Below, one piece after another: positions 55,794-63,551 of a stretch of 64,000 nt of DNA. The position numbers and the translations under genes are program-made. Numbering within the stretch: the first letter of the stretch is position 1; the number at the start of each line of letters is the position of its first letter. A model generated the notes under the pieces. The model was not told the origin of the DNA. It saw only the letters and a program-made list of their open reading frames with translations, and ran no database searches. This DNA comes from an uncultured Oscillospiraceae bacterium (lineage in GTDB: Bacteria; Bacillota; Clostridia; Oscillospirales; Ruminococcaceae): contig CAKSIT010000006.1 in the NCBI GenBank assembly GCA_934462925.1, positions 1 through 64,000 on the forward strand. Reading direction: 5' to 3'.

Positions 55794-57845
55794 TCACTTG
55801 TAAATTACTTCTATATCCAGCCCCTTAGCCTTGTCAAGGAGCTTTTCAACAGCGGAGAGTTCCTCTGCCGCCGTTTTTTCCTCTACGGGAACTATCCTTA
55901 TGCGGATATCCGCGCCCAGCGCTTCGCTTATCTCGCGCTCGTAGCTTTGCACGCCGTCTGAGCCGCCCTGTATCAGCAGCTTGTTTGCGGTGTGTATTTC
56001 AAGCACGCCGTCCTTTGTCTGCACGCGCGTGCCGTTAAACAGCGCTCTCGTCATCGGGTAGAGCCGCTCTACCGCCTGCTCCCACTCCGCCTGCGTTATC
56101 TCGCGCGGCGCGGGCTTTTGCTCCGCCGCTTTTTCCTCCGCCGGAACAGCGTGTTCTGCGGGAACAGCGTGTTCTGCGGGAACGGCTTGCTCAGTGGGAA
56201 CGGCGCGTTCTGCGGGAACGGCGCGTTCTGCGAGAACAGCCTGTCCCGCATTTTCTCGCGATACGGGCGGTTCGTCTTCGGGCGGGGGAGTAAGCCCCTC
56301 CCACGGCGGCGCTTCGTACTCGGGCGGAGCTTCCTCTAACGGGGGCGCTTCGTCGAACGGCGCGCTCGGCGTGTTCTCGCTCTGCGCGGGCGGCGCGCTC
56401 TCGGCGGCGCTCGGCTTCATATCCTTAACGGCAGGCTCGGCTTCCTGCGAAAGCGCTGAACTTTGCGAAAGCTGCTCGCCCGAATCGGCGCTCGGCTTCG
56501 CTTCCGCCTGCGCGGGCTGAATAGGCGCGGGCGCGGGAGTCGGTGCGCTTTTTGCAGGTTCGCTGTGCTTCAGCGCCCTTAGCTTGTCAAGAGCCGCTGC
56601 GTTCTGCGGTGAGAGCTTTTCTGTCGGGGTAGGCTCGAACCGCTCTGCGGGCTGTTCTATGTCAAATATCTGCACCGCCGTCCCTGCGGGAAGATTCGCA
56701 GAGGGCGCGGGTCTTACAACGTTCATGGCGGGGGGCTTGGGCGCGCCCTCGGTCTGCGCGGAAAGCTTAAGGCACATACGCACAAGGCACATTTCCGCAA
56801 GCGTTTTTCTCTGGCGCGATTTGCCTATCGAGTCCGCGCACTGCCGGAGCAGGGTCAGACATCTGAGTATATCCTCGAGCGAATAAAGCTCCGCCGCCGC
56901 GTCAAGCTGCGGGTACTCCGCAGAGATAACGCTTAACAGCGCCCTGTCCGCAGGGGCTGCCTTGCGCAGCATAAGGTCGCGGTAATGCGTGCTGAGTTCG
57001 TCTATAACGCGCGCTATGTCCTTTGAGTCGGCGTATAGCGTGTTGAGGAGCTTAAGACACCCGGGCGCGTCGCCTGCGGCTATCATCTGCGAAAAGCTGT
57101 ACAGATACCTGCTGTCCGCAACGCCCGCGCAGTCGCGCACCGCCTGCGCGGTCACCCTGCCGCCGTCTATGTTCATGCAGCGGTCTAAAAGCGACAGCGC
57201 GTCGCGCATACCGCCGTCGCTCAGCTGCGCTATAAGCTCAGCCGCGTCCTCGTCAAGCGTAAAGCCCTCCTGCGCCGCTACGTAAAGCAGCCGCTTTACG
57301 CTGTCCGCAGGGTTTATCCTGCGGAAGTCGAACCGCTGGCAGCGGGAGATTATCGTAGGCAGCACCTTGTGCAGCTCGGTCGTCGCGAGAATGAACTTTA
57401 CGTGTTCGGGCGGTTCTTCAAGCGTTTTAAGCAGGGCGTTGAACGCGTTCGCGCTCAGCATATGCACCTCGTCTATGATATACACGCGGTACTTGCAGCT
57501 TACGGGCGTGTAGCTCATCTCGTCGCGCAGCGCCCTTACGTCGTCCACGCCGTTGTTGCTCGCCGCGTCCATTTCAACAATGTCCACCGCAGAACCGTCC
57601 GCTATCTCGCGGCAGGCGGCGCACTCGAGGCAGGGGTTGCCGTTTACGGGGTGCAGGCAGTTCACCGCCATTGCGAGTATCTTCGCGCAGGTGGTTTTGC
57701 CCGTCCCGCGCGAGCCTGTGAAAAGGTACGCGTGGGCGGCTGTCCCCGTCGTTATCTGATTTTTGAGCGTTGTTGTGATATGCTCCTGCGAAATAACATC
57801 GTCAAACGTCCTCGGACGGTACTTTCTGTATAGCGCCAGATACAC
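55794..57845 (-). CDS. dnaX: DNA polymerase III subunits gamma and tau
   Basis: A 683-residue clamp-loader ATPase. I prefer the GTG at 57845 (MYLALYRKYRPRTFDDV), which has AAGGGG 8 bp upstream; the GTG 9 bp earlier gives a non-family extension. Walker A is GSRGTGKTTCAK (about residues 42-53), the zinc module is CLECAACREI, and DEVHMLSANAFNALLKTLEEPPEHVKFILATTE is the B box and sensor 1. Residues about 355-560 are a low-complexity Pro/Ala/Glu-rich hinge with a seven-residue tandem repeat (AVPAEHA). It follows the SRP RNA gene. Confidence 0.97.
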   Translation of the reverse strand: MYLALYRKYRPRTFDDVISQEHITTTLKNQITTGTAAHAYLFTGSRGTGKTTCAKILAMAVNCLHPVNGNPCLECAACREIADGSAVDIVEMDAASNNGVDDVRALRDEMSYTPVSCKYRVYIIDEVHMLSANAFNALLKTLEEPPEHVKFILATTELHKVLPTIISRCQRFDFRRINPADSVKRLLYVAAQEGFTLDEDAAELIAQLSDGGMRDALSLLDRCMNIDGGRVTAQAVRDCAGVADSRYLYSFSQMIAAGDAPGCLKLLNTLYADSKDIARVIDELSTHYRDLMLRKAAPADRALLSVISAEYPQLDAAAELYSLEDILRCLTLLRQCADSIGKSRQRKTLAEMCLVRMCLKLSAQTEGAPKPPAMNVVRPAPSANLPAGTAVQIFDIEQPAERFEPTPTEKLSPQNAAALDKLRALKHSEPAKSAPTPAPAPIQPAQAEAKPSADSGEQLSQSSALSQEAEPAVKDMKPSAAESAPPAQSENTPSAPFDEAPPLEEAPPEYEAPPWEGLTPPPEDEPPVSRENAGQAVLAERAVPAERAVPTEQAVPAEHAVPAEHAVPAEEKAAEQKPAPREITQAEWEQAVERLYPMTRALFNGTRVQTKDGVLEIHTANKLLIQGGSDGVQSYEREISEALGADIRIRIVPVEEKTAAEELSAVEKLLDKAKGLDIEVIYK
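56149..56262 (-). repeat. 21-bp tandem repeat inside dnaX
   Basis: About five units of 21 bp, each coding for a variant of AVPAE[HQR]A, in the hinge between the ATPase and tail domains of DnaX. The first units differ at single bases, and the unit length is a multiple of three, so changes in number keep the frame. Confidence 0.7.
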
Positions 57846-57882
57846 GCGTTTCACCCCTTACTGCCCTGCGGGCAAAAAACAA

Positions 57883-58010
57883 ATGCCCTCGATTATGGGA
57901 ACAGGCTGACTGCGGCACACGGAGAAATCCGCTTAATGCTGCTCGGTTCCCCGCCTGACATGGTTCACAGCACTCCGTTGCACAGGGCCTGTCCCCATAA
58001 GCGAGAGCAT
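57883..58010 (-). ncRNA. ffs: Signal recognition particle RNA, bacterial small type
   Basis: On the minus strand the ends pair (ATGCTCTCG with CGAGGGCAT), and the top of the hairpin carries the Ffh-binding region: GTGAACCATGTCAGG, GGGGAACCGAGCAGCA and TAAGC. The family form is GTCAGG..GGAA..AGCAGCA. At about 128 nt it is a 4.5S-like RNA without an Alu domain. A T-run at its 3' end (TTGTTTTTTGCC) suggests a terminator, with dnaX 38 bp further. The SRP RNA-dnaX-ybaB-recR order is conserved in Firmicutes; the protein partner Ffh is at 41.2 kb. Confidence 0.93.
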
Positions 58011-58032
58011 TTATTCTATTCATAACACTACT

Positions 58033-58061
58033 ATTATACCCTATTCCTCAAAAAAAATCAA
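58033..58061 (-). promoter_or_regulatory. Promoter of the SRP RNA and perhaps dnaX
   Basis: Minus strand: TTGATT (58061-58056), 17 bp, perfect TATAAT (58038-58033). The transcript would begin about 16 nt before the mature RNA end. Confidence 0.82.
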
Positions 58062-58232
58062 GGGGTTTTTCCGATTTTCACACGCAAAGCGCCTATTTTC
58101 TTTTCGTCAGGCAGCAAACCGCGCGGGCGGACGCGGCGCTTCCGACGGGCGGTTCTCCCGAAAACAAAACGCTGCCGCCCCGCAGGCTGCGAAGCGACAG
58201 CGACATATTCTGTTGTATAGCCGAATTTGGCG
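58062..58232. other. Short intergenic stretch, nothing recognised
   Basis: GC-rich DNA between the SRP RNA promoter and the Na/Pi gene. I see no gene, strong hairpin or repeat here. Confidence 0.5.
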
Positions 58233-60023
58233 TTACGTCTTGCCCTCGGCAGCGCCGGGCAGCGGGTACTTTTGCTTGTACGCGTTGAACTCGTCCATAA
58301 AGTAGCTCTTGTCAAGCCGCTTAAGCTCGTTCATATACTCGTGCGTATCCATGCTGTTCTCGCTTATTCGGATAAGGCACACGGCGATGTTCGAGCAATG
58401 GTCGGACACGCGCTCGAAATTTGTGAGCAGGTCCTGCAGGATAAAGCCAAGCTCTATCGTGCATATTCCGCTGCGAAGCCGCTCTATATGGCGGGACTTA
58501 AGCTCGTCGCGCAGCTGGTCGATAACGTCCTCGAGCGGCTCGACTTCCTTTGCGAGGGATATATCCTCGTTTACGAACGCCGTTATCGACATATCGAGAA
58601 TCTCCGTTACCGCGCGGATTATTATCTTGACTTCCTCGCGCGCCTGCTCGGAGAACATTATCTTCTTCTGGTGCATTTCCTCCGCAGCCTCGGTGATGTT
58701 CACGGCGTGGTCGGATATGCGCTCAAGGTCGCCTATCGTGTGCAGCATTCCCGAAACTATCTTGCTGTCGTTTACGGACAGGTCCTTGCTGCTTATTTTA
58801 AGGATATACGAACCTATCTTGTCCTCATATATGTCTATCGTATTTTCGTTGTCGTTTACCTCCTGCGCCTTTTTCGGGTCGAAGGACATTACAAGGTCTA
58901 GCGACATAAGCAGGGTCTTTTTGGTAAGCTCCGCCATTTTGCGCGCAACGTTCCTGCACTGCTCTATAGCGACGGACGGGGTATTGAGGAAGCGCTCGTC
59001 AAGAAGCGGCATGGCGTTGGTCTCCTCGCCGGGGTCGTCGCGTATGGTAAGGCACGCGAGCTTTTCAAGCTGTTTTGTAAACGGCAGGAAGAGCGCCGTT
59101 GCAAGCACGTTGAACGAGGTGTGGGTAATCGCTATCCCGACGGAATCGAGCGAGTTCTGCATAAACGGCATATCCACAAACGCCTGCACAATGTAGAACA
59201 ATGCAAGGAATACTATCGTGCCGATAACGTTGAAGTAAAGGTGGACGATAGCGACGCGCTTAGCGCCCTTGTTAGAGCCTATGGACGAAAGCAGCGCCGT
59301 AACGCACGTGCCTATGTTCTGTCCGAGGATTATGGGCAGCGCTATGGAGTAGGTTATGCTGCCCGTAGCGTTCGACAGGGACTGTAAGATACCGATGGAT
59401 ACGGACGAGGACTGGAGCAGCGCAGTAAGCACAGCGCCCGCGAGAACGCCCAGAATGGGGTTCGAGAACATTACCATCGCGTTGCAGAACGCCTCGTTGC
59501 CCTCCAGCACCGAAGCCGCCGAGGACATTATGTCGAGTCCCAGCATAAGCGTACCGAAGCCCGCCAGTATCGAGCCGAACGTCTTAACCTTGTCGGATTT
59601 CACAAACATCAGCATGAAAACGCCCAAGACTGCAATAACGGGCATTATCGTGGAGGTGCTGAAAAGCGCCATCACGCCCTCGCCGCTGTCCACCGCCGAG
59701 AGCGACACCAGCCACGCCGTTGCGGTCGTACCGATATTCGCGCCCATGATAACGCCGATAGCCTGCGAAAGCTTCATTATTCCTGAGTTTACAAAGCCTA
59801 TGAGCATGACGGTCGTCGCTGCGGACGACTGAATGAGCGCCGTTACGCCCGCGCCCAGCGCCACGCCCTTTATGGGGCTTGACGTGACCTTTTCGAGCCA
59901 TTTCTCAAGCTTGCCGCCTGCAAGCTTTTCAAGCGAATTGCTGAGCGTGTGCATTCCGAAAAGGAACAGCGCAAGTCCGCCGAGCATACCGCATACCATG
60001 CTTACGATTTCGTTGAATCCCAT
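58233..60023 (-). CDS. Na+/Pi cotransporter family protein with PhoU-like tail
   Basis: A 596-residue membrane protein; the ATG at 60023 (MGFNEIVSMVCGML) follows CAGGAG. Two repeats of the NptA-type core are clear: GVALGAGVTALIQSSAATTVMLIGFVNSG (about 65-95) and AVLTALLQSSSVSIGILQSLSN (about 200-220), each with the QSSS/QSSA motif that forms the Na and phosphate site. The last 200 residues are helical, with ITAVTEILDMSITAFV resembling PhoU. Such proteins import phosphate or act in phosphate sensing. It is monocistronic. Confidence 0.92.
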   Translation of the reverse strand: MGFNEIVSMVCGMLGGLALFLFGMHTLSNSLEKLAGGKLEKWLEKVTSSPIKGVALGAGVTALIQSSAATTVMLIGFVNSGIMKLSQAIGVIMGANIGTTATAWLVSLSAVDSGEGVMALFSTSTIMPVIAVLGVFMLMFVKSDKVKTFGSILAGFGTLMLGLDIMSSAASVLEGNEAFCNAMVMFSNPILGVLAGAVLTALLQSSSVSIGILQSLSNATGSITYSIALPIILGQNIGTCVTALLSSIGSNKGAKRVAIVHLYFNVIGTIVFLALFYIVQAFVDMPFMQNSLDSVGIAITHTSFNVLATALFLPFTKQLEKLACLTIRDDPGEETNAMPLLDERFLNTPSVAIEQCRNVARKMAELTKKTLLMSLDLVMSFDPKKAQEVNDNENTIDIYEDKIGSYILKISSKDLSVNDSKIVSGMLHTIGDLERISDHAVNITEAAEEMHQKKIMFSEQAREEVKIIIRAVTEILDMSITAFVNEDISLAKEVEPLEDVIDQLRDELKSRHIERLRSGICTIELGFILQDLLTNFERVSDHCSNIAVCLIRISENSMDTHEYMNELKRLDKSYFMDEFNAYKQKYPLPGAAEGKT

Positions 60024-60101
60024 TTCCAGACTCCTGTTTTTTCCGACAGCCAAAGTCCTGCCGTCTGTTTTTCCTTAAACCAATTGTAACACTACAGTAA
60101 T

Positions 60102-60130
60102 ATTATACATGATAATTTCAAAAATGTACA
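60102..60130 (-). promoter_or_regulatory. Possible promoter of the Na/Pi gene
   Basis: Minus strand: TGTACA (60130-60125), 17 bp, perfect TATAAT (60107-60102). The -35 is poor and palindromic, as it might be for an activator-dependent promoter; no Pho box is obvious. Confidence 0.4.
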
Positions 60131-60266
60131 GTAGGTTTTTATATTTTTTTAATTTTCCCATAACTTTCACATAACATGACATGAGGCGAGCATTTATTAT
60201 AGCGCTTTTTGTCGAACGCTTCGCAAAATGTTAAGCAGCAATAAATATGCGGGCGTAAAAATGTGC
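60131..60266. other. AT-rich intergenic region between divergent genes
   Basis: Bases 60131-60266 have no gene. They include AT-rich runs and CATAACATGACATG near 60171-60184, a direct CAT repeat without known role. Confidence 0.4.
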
Positions 60267-60295
60267 TTTACAAAGCGGCGGGGTTGTGTTATAAT
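60267..60295 (+). promoter_or_regulatory. Promoter of the aminotransferase-trpS operon
   Basis: TTTACA (60267-60272), 17 bp, perfect TATAAT (60290-60295). In the leader a hairpin GCCTGC / GCAGGC (60313-60331) lies before the ribosome site; no T-box antiterminator sequence is present. Confidence 0.75.
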
Positions 60296-60368
60296 ATAAG
60301 CGTATGACATACCCGCCTGCGCGATAAGGCAGGCTCGAATATACTATAATAAAGGAGAAAGAAAGGAA

Positions 60369-61556
60369 ATGTACAAACCGTTTTCAGACCGCGTGTCGGG
60401 GCTTCAGCCGTCCGCGATAAGAGAAATTCTGAAGTTCACCGCAGACCCCGAGGTAATAAGCTTTGCCGCAGGCAACCCCGCGCCCGAGGCGTTCCCCACG
60501 GAGGTGATAGCGAAGCTTTCCGCCGATATACTTGAAAACGAGCCAATAAGCGCGCTGCAATACGCTGTTACGGAGGGCTACGCGCCCTTACGCGACAAGC
60601 TGCGCAGCGACCTTACGCAGCAGGGAATATTCGCGGACGGCGACAGCATTATAATAACCGCAGGCGCGCAGCAGGCTATTGAAACCGTAGCGAAGATACT
60701 CTGCAACGAGGGCGACGTGGTGATATGCGAAGACCCCTCTTTCATAGGCTCGCTCAACTCTTTCAGAAGCTATGGCGCAAAGCTCGCAGGCATACCTATG
60801 GACGGCGACGGCATGAAGCCCGACGTACTTGAGCAGGCGCTTAAGGACAACCCCCGCGCAAAGTTCATCTACACCATACCCAACTTCCAGAACCCCACGG
60901 GCAAAACAACGACCCTTGAGCGCAGAAAGCAGATTCTCGCGCTTGCAAAGAAGTACGGCGTTTACATTCTCGAGGACAACCCCTACGGCGCGCTGCGCTT
61001 TGCGGGGGAGAACGTTCCTTGCATAAAGGAGCTTGACCGCGACGGTATCGTGCTGTATGCGGGTACGTTCTCAAAGACCCTTGCGCCGGGACTTCGCGTG
61101 GGCTATCTCATAGCGCCCGCGGAGATATCCGCAAAGGCGGTAGTCGGCATACAGACAAGCACGGTGCATACCAACATATGGGCGCAGATGCTCACCTACC
61201 GTTTCCTTATGACGGTGAACTTTGAGGGTCACCTTGAAATGCTGCGCGCTATCTACCGCGCTAAGTGCGAGAGAATGCGCATGGGGCTTAAAGAGGTGCT
61301 GCCCGATTTCGTGGAGCTTACCGAGCCGCAGGGCGGGCTTTTCATATGGGCGACGCTTCCCGAGCGCTTCGATATGAACCGCTTCTGCACCGAGGCGGTA
61401 AAGAGAAAGGTGGCTGTCGTTCCCGGCAACGCGTTCTCGGCTGACGAAAGCGCCGCGTCGCATTCGTTCCGCCTGAACTACTCCACCCCCACCGACCACC
61501 AGATAGACGTTGGCGTTGAGATACTCGGCAAAGCGGCGAAAGAGCTGCTTGTCTGA
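60369..61556 (+). CDS. PLP-dependent aminotransferase (class I/II, LysN/MocR-like)
   Basis: A 395-residue fold-type I aminotransferase. It has VISFAAGNPAPEAFP, QYAVTEGYAPLRDKL, ITAGAQQAIETVAK, PNFQNPTGKT (the Asn that binds the cofactor), and GTFSKTLAPGLRVGYL with the PLP lysine (near residue 236). Those features place it with 2-aminoadipate or aromatic/branched-chain aminotransferases and not with MocR regulators, since there is no N-terminal helix-turn-helix. AAAGGAAATG gives the ribosome site. trpS follows after 15 bp. Confidence 0.87.
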   Translation: MYKPFSDRVSGLQPSAIREILKFTADPEVISFAAGNPAPEAFPTEVIAKLSADILENEPISALQYAVTEGYAPLRDKLRSDLTQQGIFADGDSIIITAGAQQAIETVAKILCNEGDVVICEDPSFIGSLNSFRSYGAKLAGIPMDGDGMKPDVLEQALKDNPRAKFIYTIPNFQNPTGKTTTLERRKQILALAKKYGVYILEDNPYGALRFAGENVPCIKELDRDGIVLYAGTFSKTLAPGLRVGYLIAPAEISAKAVVGIQTSTVHTNIWAQMLTYRFLMTVNFEGHLEMLRAIYRAKCERMRMGLKEVLPDFVELTEPQGGLFIWATLPERFDMNRFCTEAVKRKVAVVPGNAFSADESAASHSFRLNYSTPTDHQIDVGVEILGKAAKELLV

Positions 61557-61571
61557 ACATAAAAGGAGAAT

Positions 61572-62570
61572 ATGATGGAAGAAAAAAAGAAGATTTTCAG
61601 CGGCATTCAGCCCACAAACACCCCACACCTGGGCAACTATCTTGGCGCTATGATAAACTGGGTAAAGCTTCAGGAAGATTACGACTGCACCTATTCTATA
61701 GTAGACCTGCACTCCATAACCGTAAGGCAAGACCCCGTAAAGCTGCGCAACCAGATAAAGGAGAGCTACGCGCTGCTTATCGCAATGGGGCTTGACCCCG
61801 AAAAGTCCACGCTTTTCGTGCAGGGGCATAACCCCAACCACGCGGAGCTTTCGTGGATACTCTCGTGCTACACGCAGTTCGGCGAGCTGTCCCGCATGAC
61901 GCAGTTCAAGGACAAGAGCGAAAAGCACCCCGACAACATAAACGCGGGGCTTTTCACCTACCCCGTGCTTATGGCTGCGGACATTCTGCTTTATCAGGCG
62001 GACCTTGTACCCGTAGGCGTTGACCAGAGCCAGCACCTTGAGCTTGCGCGCAATATCGTCCAGCGCTTCAACGGCATTTACGGCGACGTGTTCACCATGC
62101 CCGAGGGCTATACCACAAAAACCACCGCCAAGGTAATGTCGCTGCAAGAGCCCACAAAGAAGATGAGCAAGTCCGACGAGAACCCCAACGCCTCCGTATG
62201 GATACTTGACGACAAGGACACCATTATCCGCAAGTTCAAGCGCGCCGTTACCGACAGCGAAACCGAGGTATGCGTACGCGAGGGCAAGGACGGCATAATA
62301 AACCTCATGTCCATTTACTCCGCAGTTACGGGCAAGAGCTTTGAGAAAATCGAAAAGGAGTTCGCGGGGCGCGGCTACGGCGACTTCAAAATGGCAGTAG
62401 GCGAAGCTGTAGCGGATATGCTCGCGCCCATGCAGGGCGAGTTCAAGCGCATTTTCGCGGACAAGGGCTACATTGAGGAGTGCATGAAGAAGGGCGCGGA
62501 AAAGGCGTTTAAGGCCTCCCGCAAGACCTTACAGAAGGTGCAGAAAAAGGTCGGCTTTGTCGTTATCTGA
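61572..62570 (+). CDS. trpS: Tryptophanyl-tRNA synthetase
   Basis: A 332-residue class I synthetase that charges tRNA-Trp. The HIGH box is PHLGNY (about 18-23) and the KMSKS box is KKMSKSDEN (about 197). GIQPTNTPHLG and VGVDQSQHLELAR are family segments. AAGGAGAA precedes the ATG; either of two adjacent Mets could be the start. It shares a transcript with the aminotransferase, which may point to a role for that enzyme in amino acid metabolism. Confidence 0.96.
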   Translation: MMEEKKKIFSGIQPTNTPHLGNYLGAMINWVKLQEDYDCTYSIVDLHSITVRQDPVKLRNQIKESYALLIAMGLDPEKSTLFVQGHNPNHAELSWILSCYTQFGELSRMTQFKDKSEKHPDNINAGLFTYPVLMAADILLYQADLVPVGVDQSQHLELARNIVQRFNGIYGDVFTMPEGYTTKTTAKVMSLQEPTKKMSKSDENPNASVWILDDKDTIIRKFKRAVTDSETEVCVREGKDGIINLMSIYSAVTGKSFEKIEKEFAGRGYGDFKMAVGEAVADMLAPMQGEFKRIFADKGYIEECMKKGAEKAFKASRKTLQKVQKKVGFVVI

Positions 62571-62671
62571 CGAATAAAAGCCGCAGCCCGTCATAATGAC
62601 GAAAACCGCCGTGCTTTGCAGGTATAGTATTGTGATTGTCTACAAAAATGCGGGAAATTTGAAATATGTAC

Positions 62672-62700
62672 TTGCAATTTCGAGCGGTTTCTGTTAAAAT
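62672..62700 (+). promoter_or_regulatory. Promoter of rpmB
   Basis: TTGCAA (62672-62677), 17 bp, TAAAAT (62695-62700). Confidence 0.65.
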
Positions 62701-62746
62701 ATTATTTGTTACTGAATAAATATCAGTAGAGAGGTAGGTGCTTCAA

Positions 62747-62935
62747 ATGGCAAAATGTGAAATCTGCGGAAAGAGCGTTACCTTTGGTATAAAGGTTTCC
62801 CACTCTCACAGACGCAGCAACAGAACCTATAAGCCGAACGTTAAGAAGGTCAAGGCAATAGTAAACGGCACTCCTTGCAGAGTAAATGCCTGCACACGCT
62901 GCCTGCGCTCCGGTCTTGTTGAGAGAGCAAACTGA
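62747..62935 (+). CDS. rpmB: 50S ribosomal protein L28
   Basis: A 62-residue protein of the large subunit. It starts MAKCEICGKSVTFGIKVSHSHRRSNRTYKPN, with the CxxC of the zinc-binding form (C4, C7) and the second pair in CTRCLRS. The ATG at 62747 follows GAGGTAGGTG; the frame runs 9 bp further up. It is monocistronic. Zinc-bearing L28 suggests that no zinc-independent copy is needed, although one may exist elsewhere. Confidence 0.97.
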   Translation: MAKCEICGKSVTFGIKVSHSHRRSNRTYKPNVKKVKAIVNGTPCRVNACTRCLRSGLVERAN

Positions 62936-62964
62936 TTTTCGGATAAAGGCTTGAAAAGAATTTT

Positions 62965-62992
62965 CCCCCCTGCTTTACGCGGGGGGATTTTT
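62965..62992 (+). terminator. Terminator after rpmB
   Basis: Perfect 6-bp stem CCCCCC / GGGGGG around TGCTTTACGC, followed by ATTTTTCG. Confidence 0.75.
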
Positions 62993-63054
62993 CGTTTGCA
63001 GTTTTCGTTTACAGAGCGCGCGGTATGCCGCTATTGCTGCGCGGAAAACGGGCG

Positions 63055-63087
63055 CAAAAACGCCCCTGCACATTCGCAGAGGCGTTT
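63055..63087 (-). terminator. Terminator after the ComFB-like gene
   Basis: Minus strand stem AACGCCTCTGC / GCAGGGGCGTT followed by TTTTGCGC, 10 bp after the stop. Confidence 0.75.
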
Positions 63088-63097
63088 GCTATGCTGT

Positions 63098-63364
63098 TTA
63101 CTTGCCGTGTGCGGGATTTCTGGAAACGCACGCGATAGCGCTTGACACCGCAATGGTGATGTCTGCGCTGTTCTGGCGGATTGTGCTGTCAAGCTTTGAG
63201 AAAAGCTCGCCGTTGTGCGTGCTTACGTACTTCGCAGGAAGCTTGTTGAGGGCTATAGCCTTCATATCCTCAAGGCAGCGCTCGCACTTGCAGCAGTTTT
63301 CGCTTACAAGCATTGTGGCGAGCTTGTCATCTACAAACTTTTCCATCATGTTAATAAGAGCCAT
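63098..63364 (-). CDS. ComFB-family late competence protein
   Basis: An 88-residue protein with a helical N-terminus (LINMMEKFVDDKLATML), a Cys-rich centre (ENCCKCERCLEDMKAIALNKLPAKYVST) and a polar end. ComFB is a small, conserved late-competence protein in Bacillus whose function is unclear; in many Clostridia and cyanobacteria relatives occur alone, and some bind cyclic dinucleotides. The CxxC-rich centre fits a zinc site. GGAGGAAC precedes the ATG. It is monocistronic. Confidence 0.82.
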   Translation of the reverse strand: MALINMMEKFVDDKLATMLVSENCCKCERCLEDMKAIALNKLPAKYVSTHNGELFSKLDSTIRQNSADITIAVSSAIACVSRNPAHGK

Positions 63365-63506
63365 AGCCTGTTCCTCCGTTCACCAACCCCGAATTGTGGC
63401 GCATTCCGCCGCAGGGTATTTATTATATTTTATTACAAACTCTGCTTTTTGTCAATATGATTTGTGAGATTTTTCCCATTTTGCGCTAAATTAAGCCCAA
63501 AAGACA

Positions 63507-63533
63507 AGGGCTGCCCGTTGCGGACAGCCCCTT
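63507..63533 (-). terminator. Terminator after the ABC-2 permease gene
   Basis: Minus strand stem GGGGCTGTCC / GGGCAGCCCT (partly paired, core GGGCTG / CAGCCC), then TTGTCTTTT. It lies 19 bp after the stop. Confidence 0.6.
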
Positions 63534-63551
63534 TATTATATCGGTAAGCGC

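Noticed and set aside
60296..60368. A T-box or other tRNA-sensing leader before the aminotransferase-trpS operon
   Set aside because: The leader is only about 70 nt and has no T-box sequence or specifier stem, only one small hairpin.
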